64,000 nucleotides of DNA from Heterobilharzia americana (taxonomy: Eukaryota; Platyhelminthes; Trematoda; Strigeidida; Schistosomatidae). The position numbers and the translations under genes were made by a program. Location of the stretch: contig OX104127.1 in assembly GCA_944470555.2 (NCBI GenBank), positions 144,065,787 through 144,129,786 on the forward strand, read 5' to 3'. Below are positions 12,701 to 25,879 of this stretch, piece after piece. Position 1 is the stretch's first letter, and every line of letters starts with the position of its first letter. Under the pieces are notes generated by a model. That model saw nothing but the letters and a program-made list of their open reading frames with translations, had not been told where the DNA came from and searched no databases.

Positions 12701-14250
12701 AAGACCAAGGATATCCAGTAGTTGATAGCATTTCATCACTGATTAGCATATAGTCTGATTCCAAAATCCTAATCCCTCCTTTTGGAGTTAACTTACCGTT
12801 CCTTACAATTCGAGAATATGAGATTTGGTCTCAAACAAGTTTTTGATTGATACACTTATAAGTTTAATATTGTTATCAGGAATATGTCCCAGTAAATCAC
12901 AATTTCCAGATAACACTTTTGCAAGAATGAAAGACAACATGTACTCCACCTGTTGATAAGGCCCTGGAGACTGTAAAATAACCTAAATAATCCGCTGCCT
13001 TGAAGCTGCACTCTGTTGTGGTGTTCTTCGCCCTTTTAATAAGTAATTCTCTTAATTAATATATACTTAGGACTAGCAATTATCAATAAAGTCCAGTGTA
13101 ACGACCAAAGCACTAAGCACATTGGAGCTAAAAATAAATTACCATCATAGCTTTGTTTCGTAAGTCCCAATAATGCTACAAATGTTGACTGAATAAAGGT
13201 ATGATCAAAAGCAAGCTGTTTCACAATGTGTGTTGTTGGAATATGAATAGCTTTGGGTTAGCTATAGAATTGTTTGATCCAGGAGTATATGTACAGACAC
13301 CTGACTCCTCACGATGGCAATTCCTGTATTCATTCACATAGTCATTGCACCCGATCACCATTGGTAATACTTTTTCCTGACTTTTTGTGCCTCCACTGAC
13401 GCCAGTCGTCACAATGATGCTAGGTCGTAAATTGGTCATTATGTAATGGTGATCAAAATATGCTGACTAGTAATTTGATCAAAAATTTATGGTGTGTCAT
13501 AGCAGGCTGTGACATAGTTCAGCGCTTGGTTGAAAAATCAATAAAGCAAATTACATCGGAAAGGTTATCCCATACTACAAATAGGCAGGTATTCTTTATA
13601 TTTGGATGATAGCGGTGGACTTAGAGACCATCTGAAACTTTGCTGCATTAACTTTCAAGTCATATAGGTTCGACTGAGCTACTCAAAAAGAAAACTTTTA
13701 TTGCTTGCAGCCAAAGTAATTAATTATTTCCATACCTCTGACAACACTCATCTTCCATTTTATTTGCTATCAAAACCTATTTATTGTACTTGAACTAAAT
13801 ATAGACTTAGTTTACTGAACAGACGTTGACACTTTCTTGATTGATAACCACGATGTCCGATTCTCATGTAGAAAGGTCAATCAACTTCGATGAATAATGG
13901 TTCCTTGTGATAATTATTTTTTGGGTAATCACTGAGCTACATACATACATACTGAACCATCTGGTCGTATCTGACAAAATACAGCTTTGAAGACTAATAG
14001 GTAGCCAAAACATAGTCCGATAATCATATTTTGTTCTAAGCTGTTTGTCAGCCGACCAAACAATAGACAGTGCTCCGATAAATTCGTACGAAAGTTATCA
14101 ACTTTCTATTTCAATTTCTTATATGAATGGTTGAATAGTTAAAACAGAAAGTACATGGAAGGTTTATTCGTTATAAAGAAAGTTGACTGCATAAGCGTTC
14201 TGATACTTGTTAGTAAACATACAAATTAAGATAGCGTATGCATCGAATTC
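12700..14250. other. Intergenic DNA between convergent genes
   Basis: Minus-strand frames at 13439-13221 and 13224-13036 sit end to end, but they show no domain and no convincing splice sites. Nothing else is recognised apart from a CATA microsatellite near 13940. Confidence 0.45.
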
Positions 14251-14254
14251 ATCA

Positions 14255-14430
14255 TGGTGACTAGCAGTGGAATCCAGGATGTGCTTTTTATCGCATTCGG
14301 GACCCGTCAGCTAGATGCACATGCACCCCACCCTAGTCAGTGATCTTGCTCCCACTGAGACTGAAACCTAGTACCCATCGCTTAAAATGCTAAAGCACTA
14401 TTCACTAGGCCACTAAGGCACGAGTGTCAC
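14255..14430 (-). repeat. Sm-alpha-like SINE with decayed hammerhead
   Basis: Read on the minus strand: GTGGCCTAGTGAATAGTGC, GGTTTCAGTCTCAGTGGGAG, then CTGACGGGTCCCGAATGCGA and CTGGATTCCACTGCTAGTCA. The CTGATGAGTC core and the GAAAC strand are mutated (GATAAA), so it is inactive. The flank near 14450-14490 recurs beside the copy at 56060, so the repeat unit may be longer than the SINE. Confidence 0.7.
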
Positions 14431-14544
14431 TTTTTTTGCAATAGGTATCAGTTGTTGTTCAATACTTGTAATCTGTTGTTATACAGTGTTGAATTGTTCG
14501 ACCTGTATTGGCGGATGCGTCTGTTTTTCTGGGTGTTCATGGTG

Positions 14545-14720
14545 TAGTACTCACCTTGGTGAATAGCAGCGGAATCTAGGTTGCACGTTTCTTCATGCTT
14601 GGGTTCAGGTTTCTATGGGAACAACATCACTCACTGGGGCGTAGATACATCGCATTAATAAGTCTCAAATAGGATGGAACGCGCGTGCTGAATTTCACTG
14701 CTAGTCACCAAGATGAACAT
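14545..14720 (+). repeat. Sm-alpha-like SINE remnant
   Basis: GGTTTCTATGGGAACAACAT, CACTCACTGGGGCGTAGATA, AAGTCTCAAATAGGATGGAA and TTTCACTGCTAGTCACCAA follow the Sm-alpha order. The ribozyme core is gone (ATTAATAAGTC) and GAAAC reads GGAAC. It lies in opposite orientation to, and 115 bp from, the copy at 14255-14430. Confidence 0.65.
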
Positions 14721-16045
14721 ATAACATCATGAACATTTCTCTTGTAGGCCTACAATATCATCAGTCCCGCTGAATATTACTGAAAAATCAACAAAGTTTC
14801 CTCTCTATAAAGAAATTTTGCTAGTTAAGTCAACATCCGGAACTTCTACATGTGAAATGTAAACTTTAGATAACAATGATCTTAAAAGACTACCGACAGT
14901 AAAGTCACTGATTCACTGCAAAAGTCCCCTTTCAAAAGTGAATCAAATCTTATAATTACATAGTAGAATCAGCTCTTTCAAATATTTTCGAGGCATAAGG
15001 ACAAAAAATCACAAAGAGTATCTTGACCGAAAGCTCATTAGCGAATGAAGACTTTAAATCAAAAGAATACAGTCCTTTACAGTTGATCTTTATGTCTTTC
15101 TGGTAGTTAATATGTTCATACCTACATCACCGCTGATGAAAATGTAACTTTACTTCAGAATTTCTGCGTAGACTCTGAATCTAAAATGTTTAACACTCAC
15201 CTCGCAGAATAAGAATATCTCTGACTCCTGCTTTGGATAACTGACCTTTGTTCAGCATACCCATAGTACACTGTTAGTAATATACTAACTGTTAATAATA
15301 GATAGAAAACATATCACACCCTAAGTCAATGCAAATAGATTATTAAAGTGAAAATAGACTTTTTTACTTAAGACTTATAATTCCTTTTATATAGTGCTGA
15401 TCACTTACTACATTACTTAATTTTCAGCTCAGCCACTGTGTTTAGCAATAACTGAATTACTCATTGTTAAACCAAAAAATCCAATTACTTATCTGGCTAT
15501 TTGGTTGAAAAACTATTCAAGAGATAGTACAAATTTGAACTGGGTAATTAGCTCTGAATAAAAATAATAAAAAAATGTTATGCTTGAATAAAATAGCACC
15601 ATATTTGTTGTAAACTGTTTGTTGTGATTTATCTGTTATGCATTTTATTTGTAGAATGTCAGCTGAAATATACTTGCTTCTTGAATATTGTTTCTTTATT
15701 CTAACTGAAAATTTTCATTTAAATAGTTTTATTACTTATTATTTGTGGTCAGCATTATATCAATGATAATATTTCAGGAAAGTGATGATAAGTTGAGAAA
15801 GGAATTTGAGCACAGAATTTCATTTTGTATCCTGATAATGAAGATTGAATACAATAGGTCTTAATTTGTAGGTTTTAACTAAATCTTGCTTGTTATATCA
15901 GGTCTTGAACATATTATTTGCTATTACTTTTAAGGTAGTGACATTGCTTTGCTTCTGAGCTGACTGATTGCTAGAATAGTTACTTGTTAAACTTTTTTTG
16001 ATAGGATTTAATAATATTTAACGAAGTATCCCATAACATCTGAAA
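14720..16045. other. Intergenic AT-rich DNA
   Basis: No exon, RNA gene or repeat that I can support on either strand. Confidence 0.45.
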
Positions 16046-16049
16046 CATG

Positions 16050-16290
16050 TTGAACTATTGAAAGACAACTCCAGATATCAGGCAAAACCTTTGGTGATTG
16101 AAGTAAAATGAAATTCCGGTCAGCAGTCAAACCTTGTAGCTCAGTTGGTAAAGCACCGGGCCGAAAACCCGGTGGTTGCTGGTTCGAATCCGACCACGGT
16201 TCAGATTTTCATCTTACCTTCAATCATCACCCAGTATAAACACTAGCCTGCCAAATTACGGCTATCTCAGATAATCAAATGATAACTCCA
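16050..16290 (+). repeat. tRNA-derived SINE-like repeat (GAA anticodon)
   Basis: The core at 16130-16202 folds as a tRNA with D arm TAGCTCAGTTGGTAAAGC, anticodon stem CCGGG/CCCGG around CCGAAAA (anticodon GAA, Phe) and T loop GGTTCGAATCC. The T stem and acceptor stem pair poorly. The flanks (TTCCGGTCAGCAGTC before, CAGATTTTCATCTTACCTTC after, then ATCACCCAGTATAAA) recur at 29590-29780 around a core with a different anticodon. I therefore call a SINE rather than a gene. Confidence 0.65.
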
Positions 16291-17985
16291 GATGTCATTA
16301 TATCATGGTCAGTCTACCTTCTTGTATGCCCACGTAAGGTTGGTGTCGTACCCATAGAAAGTTACCATGGTTAGTGTTTAAGGATCTGCATAACCTTACT
16401 TTAGCGGAAATGTAGAGGTCTCAGATAAAAATGAATAACTTTGAAAGGACTAGAGTATTCAAACACAAGTCTGTTTCTCACATCATTTAATACACTGCAG
16501 ATGAAGGTGACCTCTGAAGTCCATATAACTTCAAAGTAATATTTATCCCATTACTACTACTGAATAAGTTATTGTAGTTTATTCAGATAACGTAGCAATA
16601 GGAAAATCAATCGATGACTAGGACACTTCTGTGTAATGTACTTTTGGTAAATTTCCACTAAATGGAACTATTATCGTTAATAAGAACAAGAAGGAATGCC
16701 ATCTGCGTCTACAGAAAATTTACATGGACATTTAAAAACACGATTCATGAGTTCCAGTGTAAAAGCTCCATCTTTTTTATACATAAGATATTCAGGGAGA
16801 ATGACCAATTCAAATGGCAGACTTTCAGATGAACAGAAAAGATTACTGCAGTTGCCTATATTTTGGCGTCGCTTAACGTCCAAGGATTCCAACGTTTTCT
16901 GACGAGGATGAACTATTTCTACTGTTTGGACCTTAAATATGAAGGACTGTGCTTTATTTGATTAACTGGTAGTTAAAAAAGTTAAATTTTACTGCCTAAC
17001 ATTTAAGAAAATGAGAGGGATCTTGACTGTGTAACTGTTGGCTAAATCGGCGAAATTCAGGATTTCGATTTACTTGTGTCACAAATGCAGCAAATTAGGG
17101 TGCTTATAGCGTTCTTTATGTATTCTCATTTGATGGTTTAAAGGCAGATGATTGAATGGAGACAATCGGCAGGAAGCCCTGAACCATATTGGAAAGTGAT
17201 CGATAGAATTCGATCAGCCCATAGGACTAGACCAGATGAAGTTGGTTACCCCAGTAACCAATCAATCTAGTTTAAAGGTAGCCATATTATGTGAACCCGG
17301 TCCATTAATGTATTCAGAGATTAAACAAAGCCAGATACAAGATTAAGTACTGACGCTTAAATCCTCGTCCAGCGGTTTCTGAAGATGCGCTTACACAAGA
17401 AATCTGTATCGTATAGTGACTTTAAATTCATGTTATTTACGCCTCCATACAGAAAGGGAAGATCACTTTAGAAAACCAGTCAACTGAGAAATGAAGTTGA
17501 GATTCGTTTCAAAGATAACAAAGATGTGAGTAAAAGTCTGTAACTAAAGCATATTATAAAGACTGTTTTTCCCTGCCAAGCTAGACCTTTTGAACAAAGA
17601 GCCTTGTTGCACAGACGATTGTATTAAAATCAAAGATGGCACCAACTTTTTGGAATACAATAATTGGATTACTCACCACACAAATAAACGTAAGAGCTAA
17701 ATTATCCAGTTATTATTTGACTAGGGGGTTAAAAAGCCTTTGAAAGACAGTGACTAAGGAAGTAAGGAATTAGCATTACGATTTGTTGTTGTAGCGTAAA
17801 TCTTCGTTCACTTATAATGACTGTTTGGCTGCAGATATATTTGGTTTTCAAGTTATCCTGGAGCTTCAAAAATGTCACCGTCAGCTGCTATTCAGTAATG
17901 AAATGAAACGAATGTCCTGATGACGCTCCACATAGCTGTTGCCGTACAAATAGCTAAATCAATGAATAACAAGTGATAACCATTG
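16290..17985. other. Intergenic DNA
   Basis: A plus-strand frame at 16696-16902 (MPSASTENLHGHLKTRF...) has a preceding AG and could be an exon, but it has no recognised domain and no partner exon. The text near 17150-17270 looks repeat-like (GACAATCGGCAGGAAGCCCT), of unknown family. Confidence 0.35.
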
Positions 17986-17989
17986 AGCA

Positions 17990-18165
17990 AGAAGTAACTG
18001 TCGTGACTCTGAAGTCTGGTGTTTAGCTCCCTGGCAACTGAAGAAAAGGATTTCTAATCCCCATGAGAATACCATCCCTGACACAGCTGCAGGTACATCT
18101 AACTGACTAGTCTCACTTAGGATGAAAAGCACCTTCTAGATTCTACCACTAGCCACAAGCAGGCA
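17990..18165 (+). repeat. Sm-alpha-like SINE with decayed hammerhead
   Basis: AGGTACATCTAACTGACTAG, TCTCACTTAGGATGAAAAGC and TAGATTCTACCACTAGCCAC follow the Sm-alpha ribozyme order, with CTGACTAG for CTGATGAG and GATGAAA for GACGAAA. It ends 60 bp before the LINE at 18225. Confidence 0.6.
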
Positions 18166-18224
18166 AGTTAAATCGTAGTAAACATTTCCTAACAGTAGCT
18201 GAGCAACACTAAGTGACTATGCAT

Positions 18225-19622
18225 TTATGCTGTCACCTGGTTAACTAGTTTACTAGTGACTATCCGGTCCTAAGTCCGGGTACAGACGGAGGGTTGGGCA
18301 TAGGGCTAGCAACCCTACTCCGTAAAACAAATCCAACCGCCAAAAAAACTTCAAAGCACAAACAAAATATAGAAAGGAAAAACAAAATTATTGCTCTCTG
18401 GAATCAGAGAGACGAAATGACGCCAGTTGGTGAAAGTCTTCGGGAAGCCGAATGACCGATGTTTCTTCTCTTCTCTCGATGAAAGCAAAAGTAAGCATGG
18501 TGACATGGAATGTCCAGACAACGTTTGGAGCTGGCTGGTAAGGCTGCCTAGATTGCAAAAGAGATGAGGAGGTATGGCATAGAAATGTTAGGAATCTGCG
18601 AAACCAGATCGAATGGAAGTGGATTCTCCAAACTCTTAACTGGAGGGTCAATAACCTACTCCGATATTGTCAACCAAACGACAACCACAAGAACAGCACA
18701 CTGAGTTTTTGAGCAGCTATCATGATGTCTCCAAGAACATCGAAGGCTGTCATGCAGTAGGATCCAGTCTCCTCCAGCATCAGCATCATGACAGCAAGGT
18801 TCAACTCGAAAGGAAGCAAAGTCACAATCATACAATGCTACGCTATGCACCTACAAATAATTGAGATGAAGAGCAGAAGAGGAGTTCTACAGACAACTGC
18901 AATCAGTACTAGACAAGACCCCACACCAGTTGGCGATATCAAAATTCATTCTTATGAGTGGGCTGACATGAATGCCAAACTGCATGGAGCAGACAGCACA
19001 GGAAGAGAACTAATCATGGGTGGAGAGGCATTCGGTGAAATGAATGAGAACGGAGAACTGCTTGCAGAATTCTGTGCATTCAACTATTTGGTGATTGGAG
19101 GCGGTGAGTACAAACACAAGAATATTCACAAAGCGACATGGATTTGACTTCACCAGACACCACGACACACTAAAAATCAGATCGACTTCATCTCAGTCTG
19201 AAGAAAGTGAAGACGGAGACAGCCTACTGGACACAAGATTAGATAAAGAAGGGGAGCAGATGTAGGTTCACACCACTCACTATCTAGTGCAAGGAATCCA
19301 CTTTCAAAATCAAGTTGAAAGCCTTCTATTCAAAGGAGGTGATGATGATAGACCAATGTTCAAGTTCAATACCCAGAACAGAAAGTGAAGAACGAAACCA
19401 CAAAGGACATCTTCACGTCGGCCATCAGAACAAAATGGGAGACGTTGAGCAACATTGCTGAAGGATCGGGCGTGGATGAACACTGGAACGTTTTGAAAGC
19501 TATGTGGAAAGAAACCTGCATAAGTGTATTATGAAGGAAGAAGAAGCAGCAAGACAAGGAATGTATCTCGACGGATACATGGAAGCTGATAGAAGAGGGA
19601 GAGGGAGATGCTGATGGTGAAG
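18225..19622 (+). mobile_element. RTE/SR2-type LINE, 5' region and endonuclease, truncated
   Basis: Translated pieces include [16 protein letters not shown] (start of the apurinic endonuclease), [23 protein letters not shown] with the DxNAK-like site, [20 protein letters not shown] and the DHxxV region near 19275. Frameshifts break it. It matches the minus-strand copy at 42880-41500 almost base for base up to GCTGATGGTGAA at 19611-19622, where similarity stops and Gypsy-type sequence starts. Both copies share the 5' leader (AACTAGTTTACTAGTGACTA and CTACTCCGTAAAACAAATCC), so 18225 is near the true 5' end. Confidence 0.85.
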
Positions 19623-20860
19623 CAGGAGATACACCAGTGCAACGATGCACAGAATATTCAACCAAAGTCCAGAAGCCGATCCTCTTGGCGTCTCATTCCG
19701 AAGTCTATGAGTATTGCAGCTACCTACATCATCAGGACTCGTGCGCAGCGCAAATACACTGACTTCATTATCAACTCCCAGCCTCCGCGTCTTTAAACAG
19801 ACAATAATATCGGAGAATCTATAGCAGAAATTGGGAAGACTTGCCATGGAGAAAACAAATCAAATCTCAGTCAGCGCTTGCGGTGGAAAACTCCCATTAG
19901 ATAGGCAATTAAAGTGTAATGTCGGTTTCCATAAGGCCCAGTTCATTGTCACATGCTATATAAATAATTCAAACCTAGATTTGTTGGGGTTGGACTAGTT
20001 TGTGGAGTTACGGCTTGCAGAGATCCCCTTAAACACCATATGTAATAAGGTCTATGCTACAGAAGCCCCAACATTACTGCAGGAATTCAAGATGCTGTTC
20101 CAGCCTGGACTATGGCTCTCCAACACCATGAAAGTCGTTTTACAAGTGCGACGTGACGCCACACCAGTTTTTCATCCCAAAATACCTGTTTCTCACGCTC
20201 CACACTGAATTGTGGAATCTGAGTTGAAACGACTAAAAGAAGCAGGAGTTATAACTCCAGTAACCTGTTAGTCGTGGGCAGCCCCTGTAGTGGTTATTAA
20301 AAAGGCAAATGGTTTCATCCGTATTTTCGCTGATTTCTCGGCAGGCCTCATTGCAGCTGTAGGACAGCACCATTATCGGCTGCCAGTTCCGGATGACTTG
20401 TTTAGCGTCTTAAAAAGCGGGAAAGTCTTCGCGAGGATTGATTTAGCTGACGTATAGCTGCGAGTTGAAGGTTCGGATGAGTGCCAGGAGGTTTAAACGG
20501 TAAACAGGTTGCCCTTTGGAGTTAAAAAGGCTCCCACCATATTCTAGTATTTAATGGGCACCATCCTGGCTGGCATTCCCAAAGTTGCTACTTATCCGGA
20601 CGACGCATTGATAGTCGCAGTTTCGTTTGAAGAATTGAGGGCACGAGTACGGCTTGTGCTACAAAAGATAGCTGATATTGGAATACAACTAAGAGCAGAA
20701 ACATTTCAACTGCTCCTACAGTTCGTAAAGTATTTGGGTTTTATTTTTGATGCGAGTGGACAACGACCTGACCCCGAGAACATATTTCATTGCATTTCGA
20801 AGCCTTACAGCTTTCTAGAAAAGAATATAAATGTCGTCTAATCGCCATGTATCAACTGTT
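19623..20860 (+). mobile_element. Ty3/Gypsy (Mag-like) retrotransposon: protease end and reverse transcriptase, broken
   Basis: Text in shifting frames: SACGGKLPLDRQLKC and NLDLLGLD (retropepsin end), then ELKRLKEAGVITPV, SWAAPVVVIKKANGFIRIFA, RLPVPDDLFSVL, FARIDLA and RLPFGVKKAPTIF. YPDDALIV follows in place of YLDD at the catalytic box, then VKYLGFIFDASGQRPDPENI. These are the ordered RT motifs of the LTR retrotransposon Gypsy group; NLLGLDW-type protease text points to the Mag lineage. Several in-frame stops and the Pro in the YxDD box make it a pseudogene. No long terminal repeat is visible. Confidence 0.85.
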
Positions 20861-22190
20861 GCAATGGACCTAAAATAGCCATGTTCGTGGCGTCTAAACA
20901 ATACTGAGAGGAAGGTTTGCATCCAAACAATTCAGAACTGTAGCTTTTATTACAGCTTTCATGTGATTCTAAGAAGTGTTTAGAACTTCAATAATGACGT
21001 TAAAAACTTTGCACATATCTCCAAGGGGGTTGGTCAACTGATCAGTGATATATACACAGACAAGAACTAAACATAGAAAATAACTTACAATACCTATATA
21101 TTATTTGAAACCAAAAAGCTTTAAAGTGCTCGAACCCCATCCTGTAATGATCGGATTCACCTCTGGTCAGTTAGCTATATGATTCAGAAGGGTCAGACAA
21201 TTTACTTAAGGTGACGCATATCCAATATACCGGTCAGTGAATTATTAGCCCACTTTTAAGAATATATTTTGGGTGCATGTAATGATTAGGGTTACCTAAC
21301 ACAGAAACTAAGATATTACAGAAGTATTTATGGAGGAAATCTCAATTGTAGAAAACGTCAAAATCAATCGATGGAAACTTTTCACTACTTTAGATATTCC
21401 CAATACATTTGGAGGAATCAGAAAAAGTAATTGCAATGGTTTTCTTGACACTATCTATACAAATTCATATCTGGTGCTGAGGGTGTGTAAGATGAGATTC
21501 AGTGGAAACTCTGAGCCCCTTGAAAGAATTTGTTACGTCAGATACGTCAACAGAAAGTAACGACCAGAATTATTTTTCGCTCTAACCTTTCAATGACCTC
21601 CACAGGGCTTCCAATAGAATTCATTGTTCTTTTGCAGTACTTTTATGAGACAAGACCGAAGGCTACATTATTATATCTATCTTCAGTTTGTGTTCTAATT
21701 CACCTCTGAGGTCCTATAGTTTGTCATAGCGTAATTTTCTGGGCTTCGCAAAGATCATCTCACTGGTATTTGAGATGCAATGCGGAACATTGTGTGTAAC
21801 GCGAGAGATATCAGAAAGTGGTTTGAATATATTTGGGAATAATTCAGTTTTTCAGATAACCGATGAGAATTTTCACTACTGATGTGTACAAAACTTATAA
21901 ATACATGGCTGGCAGCAACAAGGGAGATAAAAAGTCTTGTAGTAATGTTAATCAGCTGGTATAAGTATAAGAGGTATATACCAATGATGTCTTTGATTGC
22001 ATCAGCGATGATATAGACCAGGCCACCTTCTTGAACTTCGGGCTACTTCATGTCGCCACGGATTTTATTGCGCCAAACTTTTTCTTCCTACATTATTTTA
22101 ATCTTTCAATTATGTCATCTAATTTTATCATATTTTTGGCACACTTTTAATATCGTTACAAGTTGGTGGGCAAATTAAGAAGAAGCACCA
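20860..22190. other. Intergenic DNA
   Basis: No recognised exon. A plus-strand frame at 21330-21560 has no motif. There may be unclassified repeat debris. Confidence 0.4.
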
Positions 22191-22194
22191 TGGT

Positions 22195-23660
22195 GGGTAG
22201 CAATAGGATCTCAAGCATATGACCATAGATCAAGTGACCATTCCGGAAATACTTGGCACAAACAGCCGGTCTTTATAGAAGAAAGTTGACTACCCTCAGT
22301 TAGTCTTATCTACAAGTTTTTATCTGAATACCGGTGTTAATACGCTACAAGAAACATGGCTTCATAACTCATATGATGACAGCTCAGTCTGTCGAAATGA
22401 TTTCAGGCTATTTCAACAAGACTGATTCTTTTCGAAGACGCATCGTGTGGTGTAACAACATTTATCAATACAGACTGGTTCACCTCCAGCCATGTATACT
22501 CTAACTTCTCTAACGAAAAAGTTGAATGCCTAACCATTAAACGTCACCCTAAGCATTTTAACAAGTAAAAACATTTGTACACAACAAACATCTATGTCAT
22601 ACCTGACTTTAGTTTCTCAGATTTATCAACTTTTACTAATGAATTTGCTAAATTTGCTGCTCCGATTCTAATTAACCCTTTATCTGTAGTCTAAGGAGAT
22701 TTTAATTTATGTGACTTCAGTTGTCTTGCATCACTGGATCATAAAAATATGATTAGCTTTTCTACTCATCTTGACAACACACCGAATTTTATGTTTGCAA
22801 ATAACTTTGGCTTATATGAAACCCGTAAACGAGCTCCACTACTGAATCTTGACCACCATATTGTATGCTTTTGTCTAAAGTATGTGGTAAGTTACATAAG
22901 GGGGCTTTTGTATACCTTTGCAAGAAAGTCCAGTACAGACGTTATTCACAGGAGAATATACTACATTTTGGAAGTATGTTTCAAGGAACAGATTAGGATA
23001 TATTTACTGAAGAAATTTTAGACAAAACAATCATTAGTATCATGAGCTATCCCGAATTCTGCTCTGTTGAAAAAATCTACATGAGGTTTGACAGACTTTC
23101 CTCTATTCATCTCAAGACGCTGCTGAGAGTAAAGAAAAGGTTGTATAAGGTGAGAGTTACCCCTGATGTTAGAAGACTTAACTGCTCTATACAGCCTGAG
23201 ATACAATGCCTAAATGCTTTATACAACGAGAAGTTTCTGTCTTGCAGAAACTCTTTCAATATATGGAAATTATTCAAAGAACCTATTGGTGGAAAACAGA
23301 TGGCAAAACAAGCTTGTTCTGATGTTTGAGTACATTAAACTAATCATTTATACGTCTGCAAGCTGCTTTCATCCTATCTAGTGTCCACAATCTAATCGAT
23401 AGTTGCTTTCCTGGTTTGAATACAAATGATGCATTTAAATGTCTTAAATCCCAAAGCCTAAGTCTTGATGGTGTTTCTAGCATTATATTTAGAAAATATG
23501 AAGATATTTTATGTCATCCTCTTAAAGATGTCTTCAATGCATCGTTTTCTAAAGATGCAATGCCACTGCTTGGAAGGAAATCAAAGTTTTACCTGTGTCT
23601 TAGTCATCTTCAAGATCAGAAGTTTAGTTTCGACTCATTGCTATAACTTCCTTTTTTGAG
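22195..23660 (+). mobile_element. CR1-like LINE fragment (endonuclease and start of reverse transcriptase)
   Basis: Broken frames give LQETWLHNSYDDSSV (endonuclease QETWL motif), GVTTFINTDWFTSSHVYSNF-like text near 22460, then DVRRLNCSIQPEIQCLNALY. LNTNDAFKCLKSQSLSLDGV and DILCHPLKDVFNASFS follow, the ordinary start of a CR1/Perere-type reverse transcriptase (a region ending in SPGPDG in live copies). Multiple stops make it inactive. Family assignment below CR1-like is uncertain. Confidence 0.65.
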
Positions 23661-23664
23661 GACA

Positions 23665-25875
23665 ATGGAGAAACTACTTTTGGTAGTGCTTAAACCCTAA
23701 TTGAAGGCTTCTAGAAATCCAAAACACACCAAATGTAGCCTCACACAGTTGCTGACCCCCTTTATCAGTTCCAGCTAAGAGGTGTAAAAACGGTTTGGCG
23801 AACCTTAGCTCATCATATGGGTCGAACTTGGAAGAACAACCAGGAATACCAATACCCGAAAAAGTCAAATTCCTATCCCTTACGGTACTCTGAACACCTC
23901 TGTCCTCGGTCAATCGAAAGCTGGCATACCTACTCAGGCCCTAACGCCTGCGTAAAATCTTCTGGTGGGAAAATACAAAGAAGGAAAAGAAAACCCTTGG
24001 TCGATTCTTATTGCTTTGGCCTTGATTGCAACACATGTGGTCTCACTTAAGCCAAAGGAAGGGCAACTTTCAAGTGGATACATTTCCAATATGACAAGGA
24101 TGTACAAGACCATTATTAAGCCTTCATTATGCACCACCCGTGCTAATGGTTCTGGTATATCTGCTCACAGTACCACGTGAGATCACTTTTACCTAAGGGA
24201 CCTTTTAGGAGGCTATTAAAGACTCCCTGGTGATTACTCATATGTTGTCATGCACACAGACCACTGCTACAATTTTAGTTTGACGGTATCCATAATTACA
24301 TAATCTTTAGTGAGGGATAGTTATAGACCTTCAGTACTTGTCATGTCAATGAAAAGAAACAATTCAGATAATTTTTAATATTGCAAATCATGTAACAATT
24401 CACTAAAGAAGAAGCGATATAACTGCATTGCAACAAGTGAAATTAACATGATATGATGCAAATGTGGACTTGGTTAACTGGTGAATTAACTATCTACTGT
24501 GTAGTTTATTAGCTACTAACGTAATAAATAATGAGATTCTTCGATTTGACGATAAATAATCCGATGGATGATGAATAAGACGACTGAACTGAAATGTAAT
24601 AAAAATTAGCAAAATAAACAAACTAATCAATGAATAACAAATGTTGAATGGAACAGTTTGTATTGTTTCCAGTAAATGAATTATTCGATGCCCATTGTAG
24701 ATAATTTCTGTTTACCACTGTTTTTATCATTAGATCTGGATGAAAGATCAATCAGTACCATTCAACAAACTAGGTACCTGTGGGATATCTATATATTACA
24801 TATAAGTGAACGTTTTAGAAGAAACAGAACTAATTAATCCACTCCCGCCCAAGAATACTGTTATTCTAAGAGTTAATAACGCACAGGAAGGTAAAAAGTG
24901 GGAACAGATAATCATAAAGATTGATTAACATGCTTATAAAGGACAAGCTTATAAAGGACATTGATTAAATGTCTCTAATTTCCCATCTGTCATCACTTAG
25001 ATAATTTAATATTTCCAAACCAAGAATCACTTATGTATCACGATATTTCATTAACTGTACACCACTGAAACACATTTGGAACCTTCTGGTTTATCGACTT
25101 TTGAAGGATTCAGTCATTGTCTTCTTTGAGTAATTAGACTGAAGTTACTCTGTTTTATCGTATCTCCTTAGACGAAAGCTGAATTATAGTAGTGGACTGT
25201 TTCGATGCAAACACTGTCAAAAATATTTTGAGAATCATCTATACAATCTAGTTGTTTAAGTTTACTACTTGATACCAAGATTTTTGAGTAATATGGCATA
25301 GAACAAGCAACAAATATGAAAAAAGAAGAATTCAATGTGTTCATAAATTTTAATGTTACTCGTCAGCTGGATACTCTATATATATCTACTTATATGTAAC
25401 ATTAAGCAATACAATACATACATAAAGTATACTGAGACATCGATTTAAGTGTAACAACATAGGAATGGACAATTTTTATAGGTCAAGTGTTAATCCAAAA
25501 GGTAGGAGTGGATGTTCATTTTGAATTAGTTGGAAATATATTACATAACCAACTATGAGTTTGTATAGTTTTGCAATCTTAAGAAACATGTGGATTTCAA
25601 GTGACAAAATAATAGTAATAATAATAATAATGTTCCACAGTTCCCTACTTTGTAAGTTCCCGATACTGATATTTACCTTCAGACTTATCGAGGATTGGAA
25701 ATCTATCTTTCCTTGGTTGTTGCAATAACCGTGGTACTGAGTAGCATGAATTTTACAGCATAATAAATCCGTCTGATAAACTTTTCCTGACTTTGCTTAT
25801 CTACTTCTTACACATAGTCACTTCTAAATGGTAGGTTTACATAAACCGGCTTTCTCTGCCCTGTCGAGGATATTG
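23665..25875. other. Intergenic DNA with an unclassified GC-richer block
   Basis: Bases 23700-24180 are richer in GC than their surroundings and have overlapping open frames on both strands. None shows a motif, so this is probably an unclassified repeat. From 24200 to 25870 the DNA is AT-rich and plain, with an AATAAT microsatellite at 25611-25632. Confidence 0.4.
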
Positions 25876-25879
25876 TTTT

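Noticed and set aside
13036..13439. Two adjoining minus-strand frames as a small gene
   Set aside because: No domain, no splice sites fitting both, no paralogue; length is within chance for this composition.
16130..16202. tRNA-Phe gene
   Set aside because: Weak T and acceptor stems, and shared flanks with a second copy at 29620 point to a SINE.
16696..16902. Possible last exon of the convergent plus-strand gene
   Set aside because: It has an AG before it and would be in phase, but exon 9655-9740 has a paralogue in the other gene and already supplies the stop codon.
23674..24180. Coding region in the GC-richer block
   Set aside because: Open frames overlap on both strands with no motif or exon structure; more likely an unclassified repeat.
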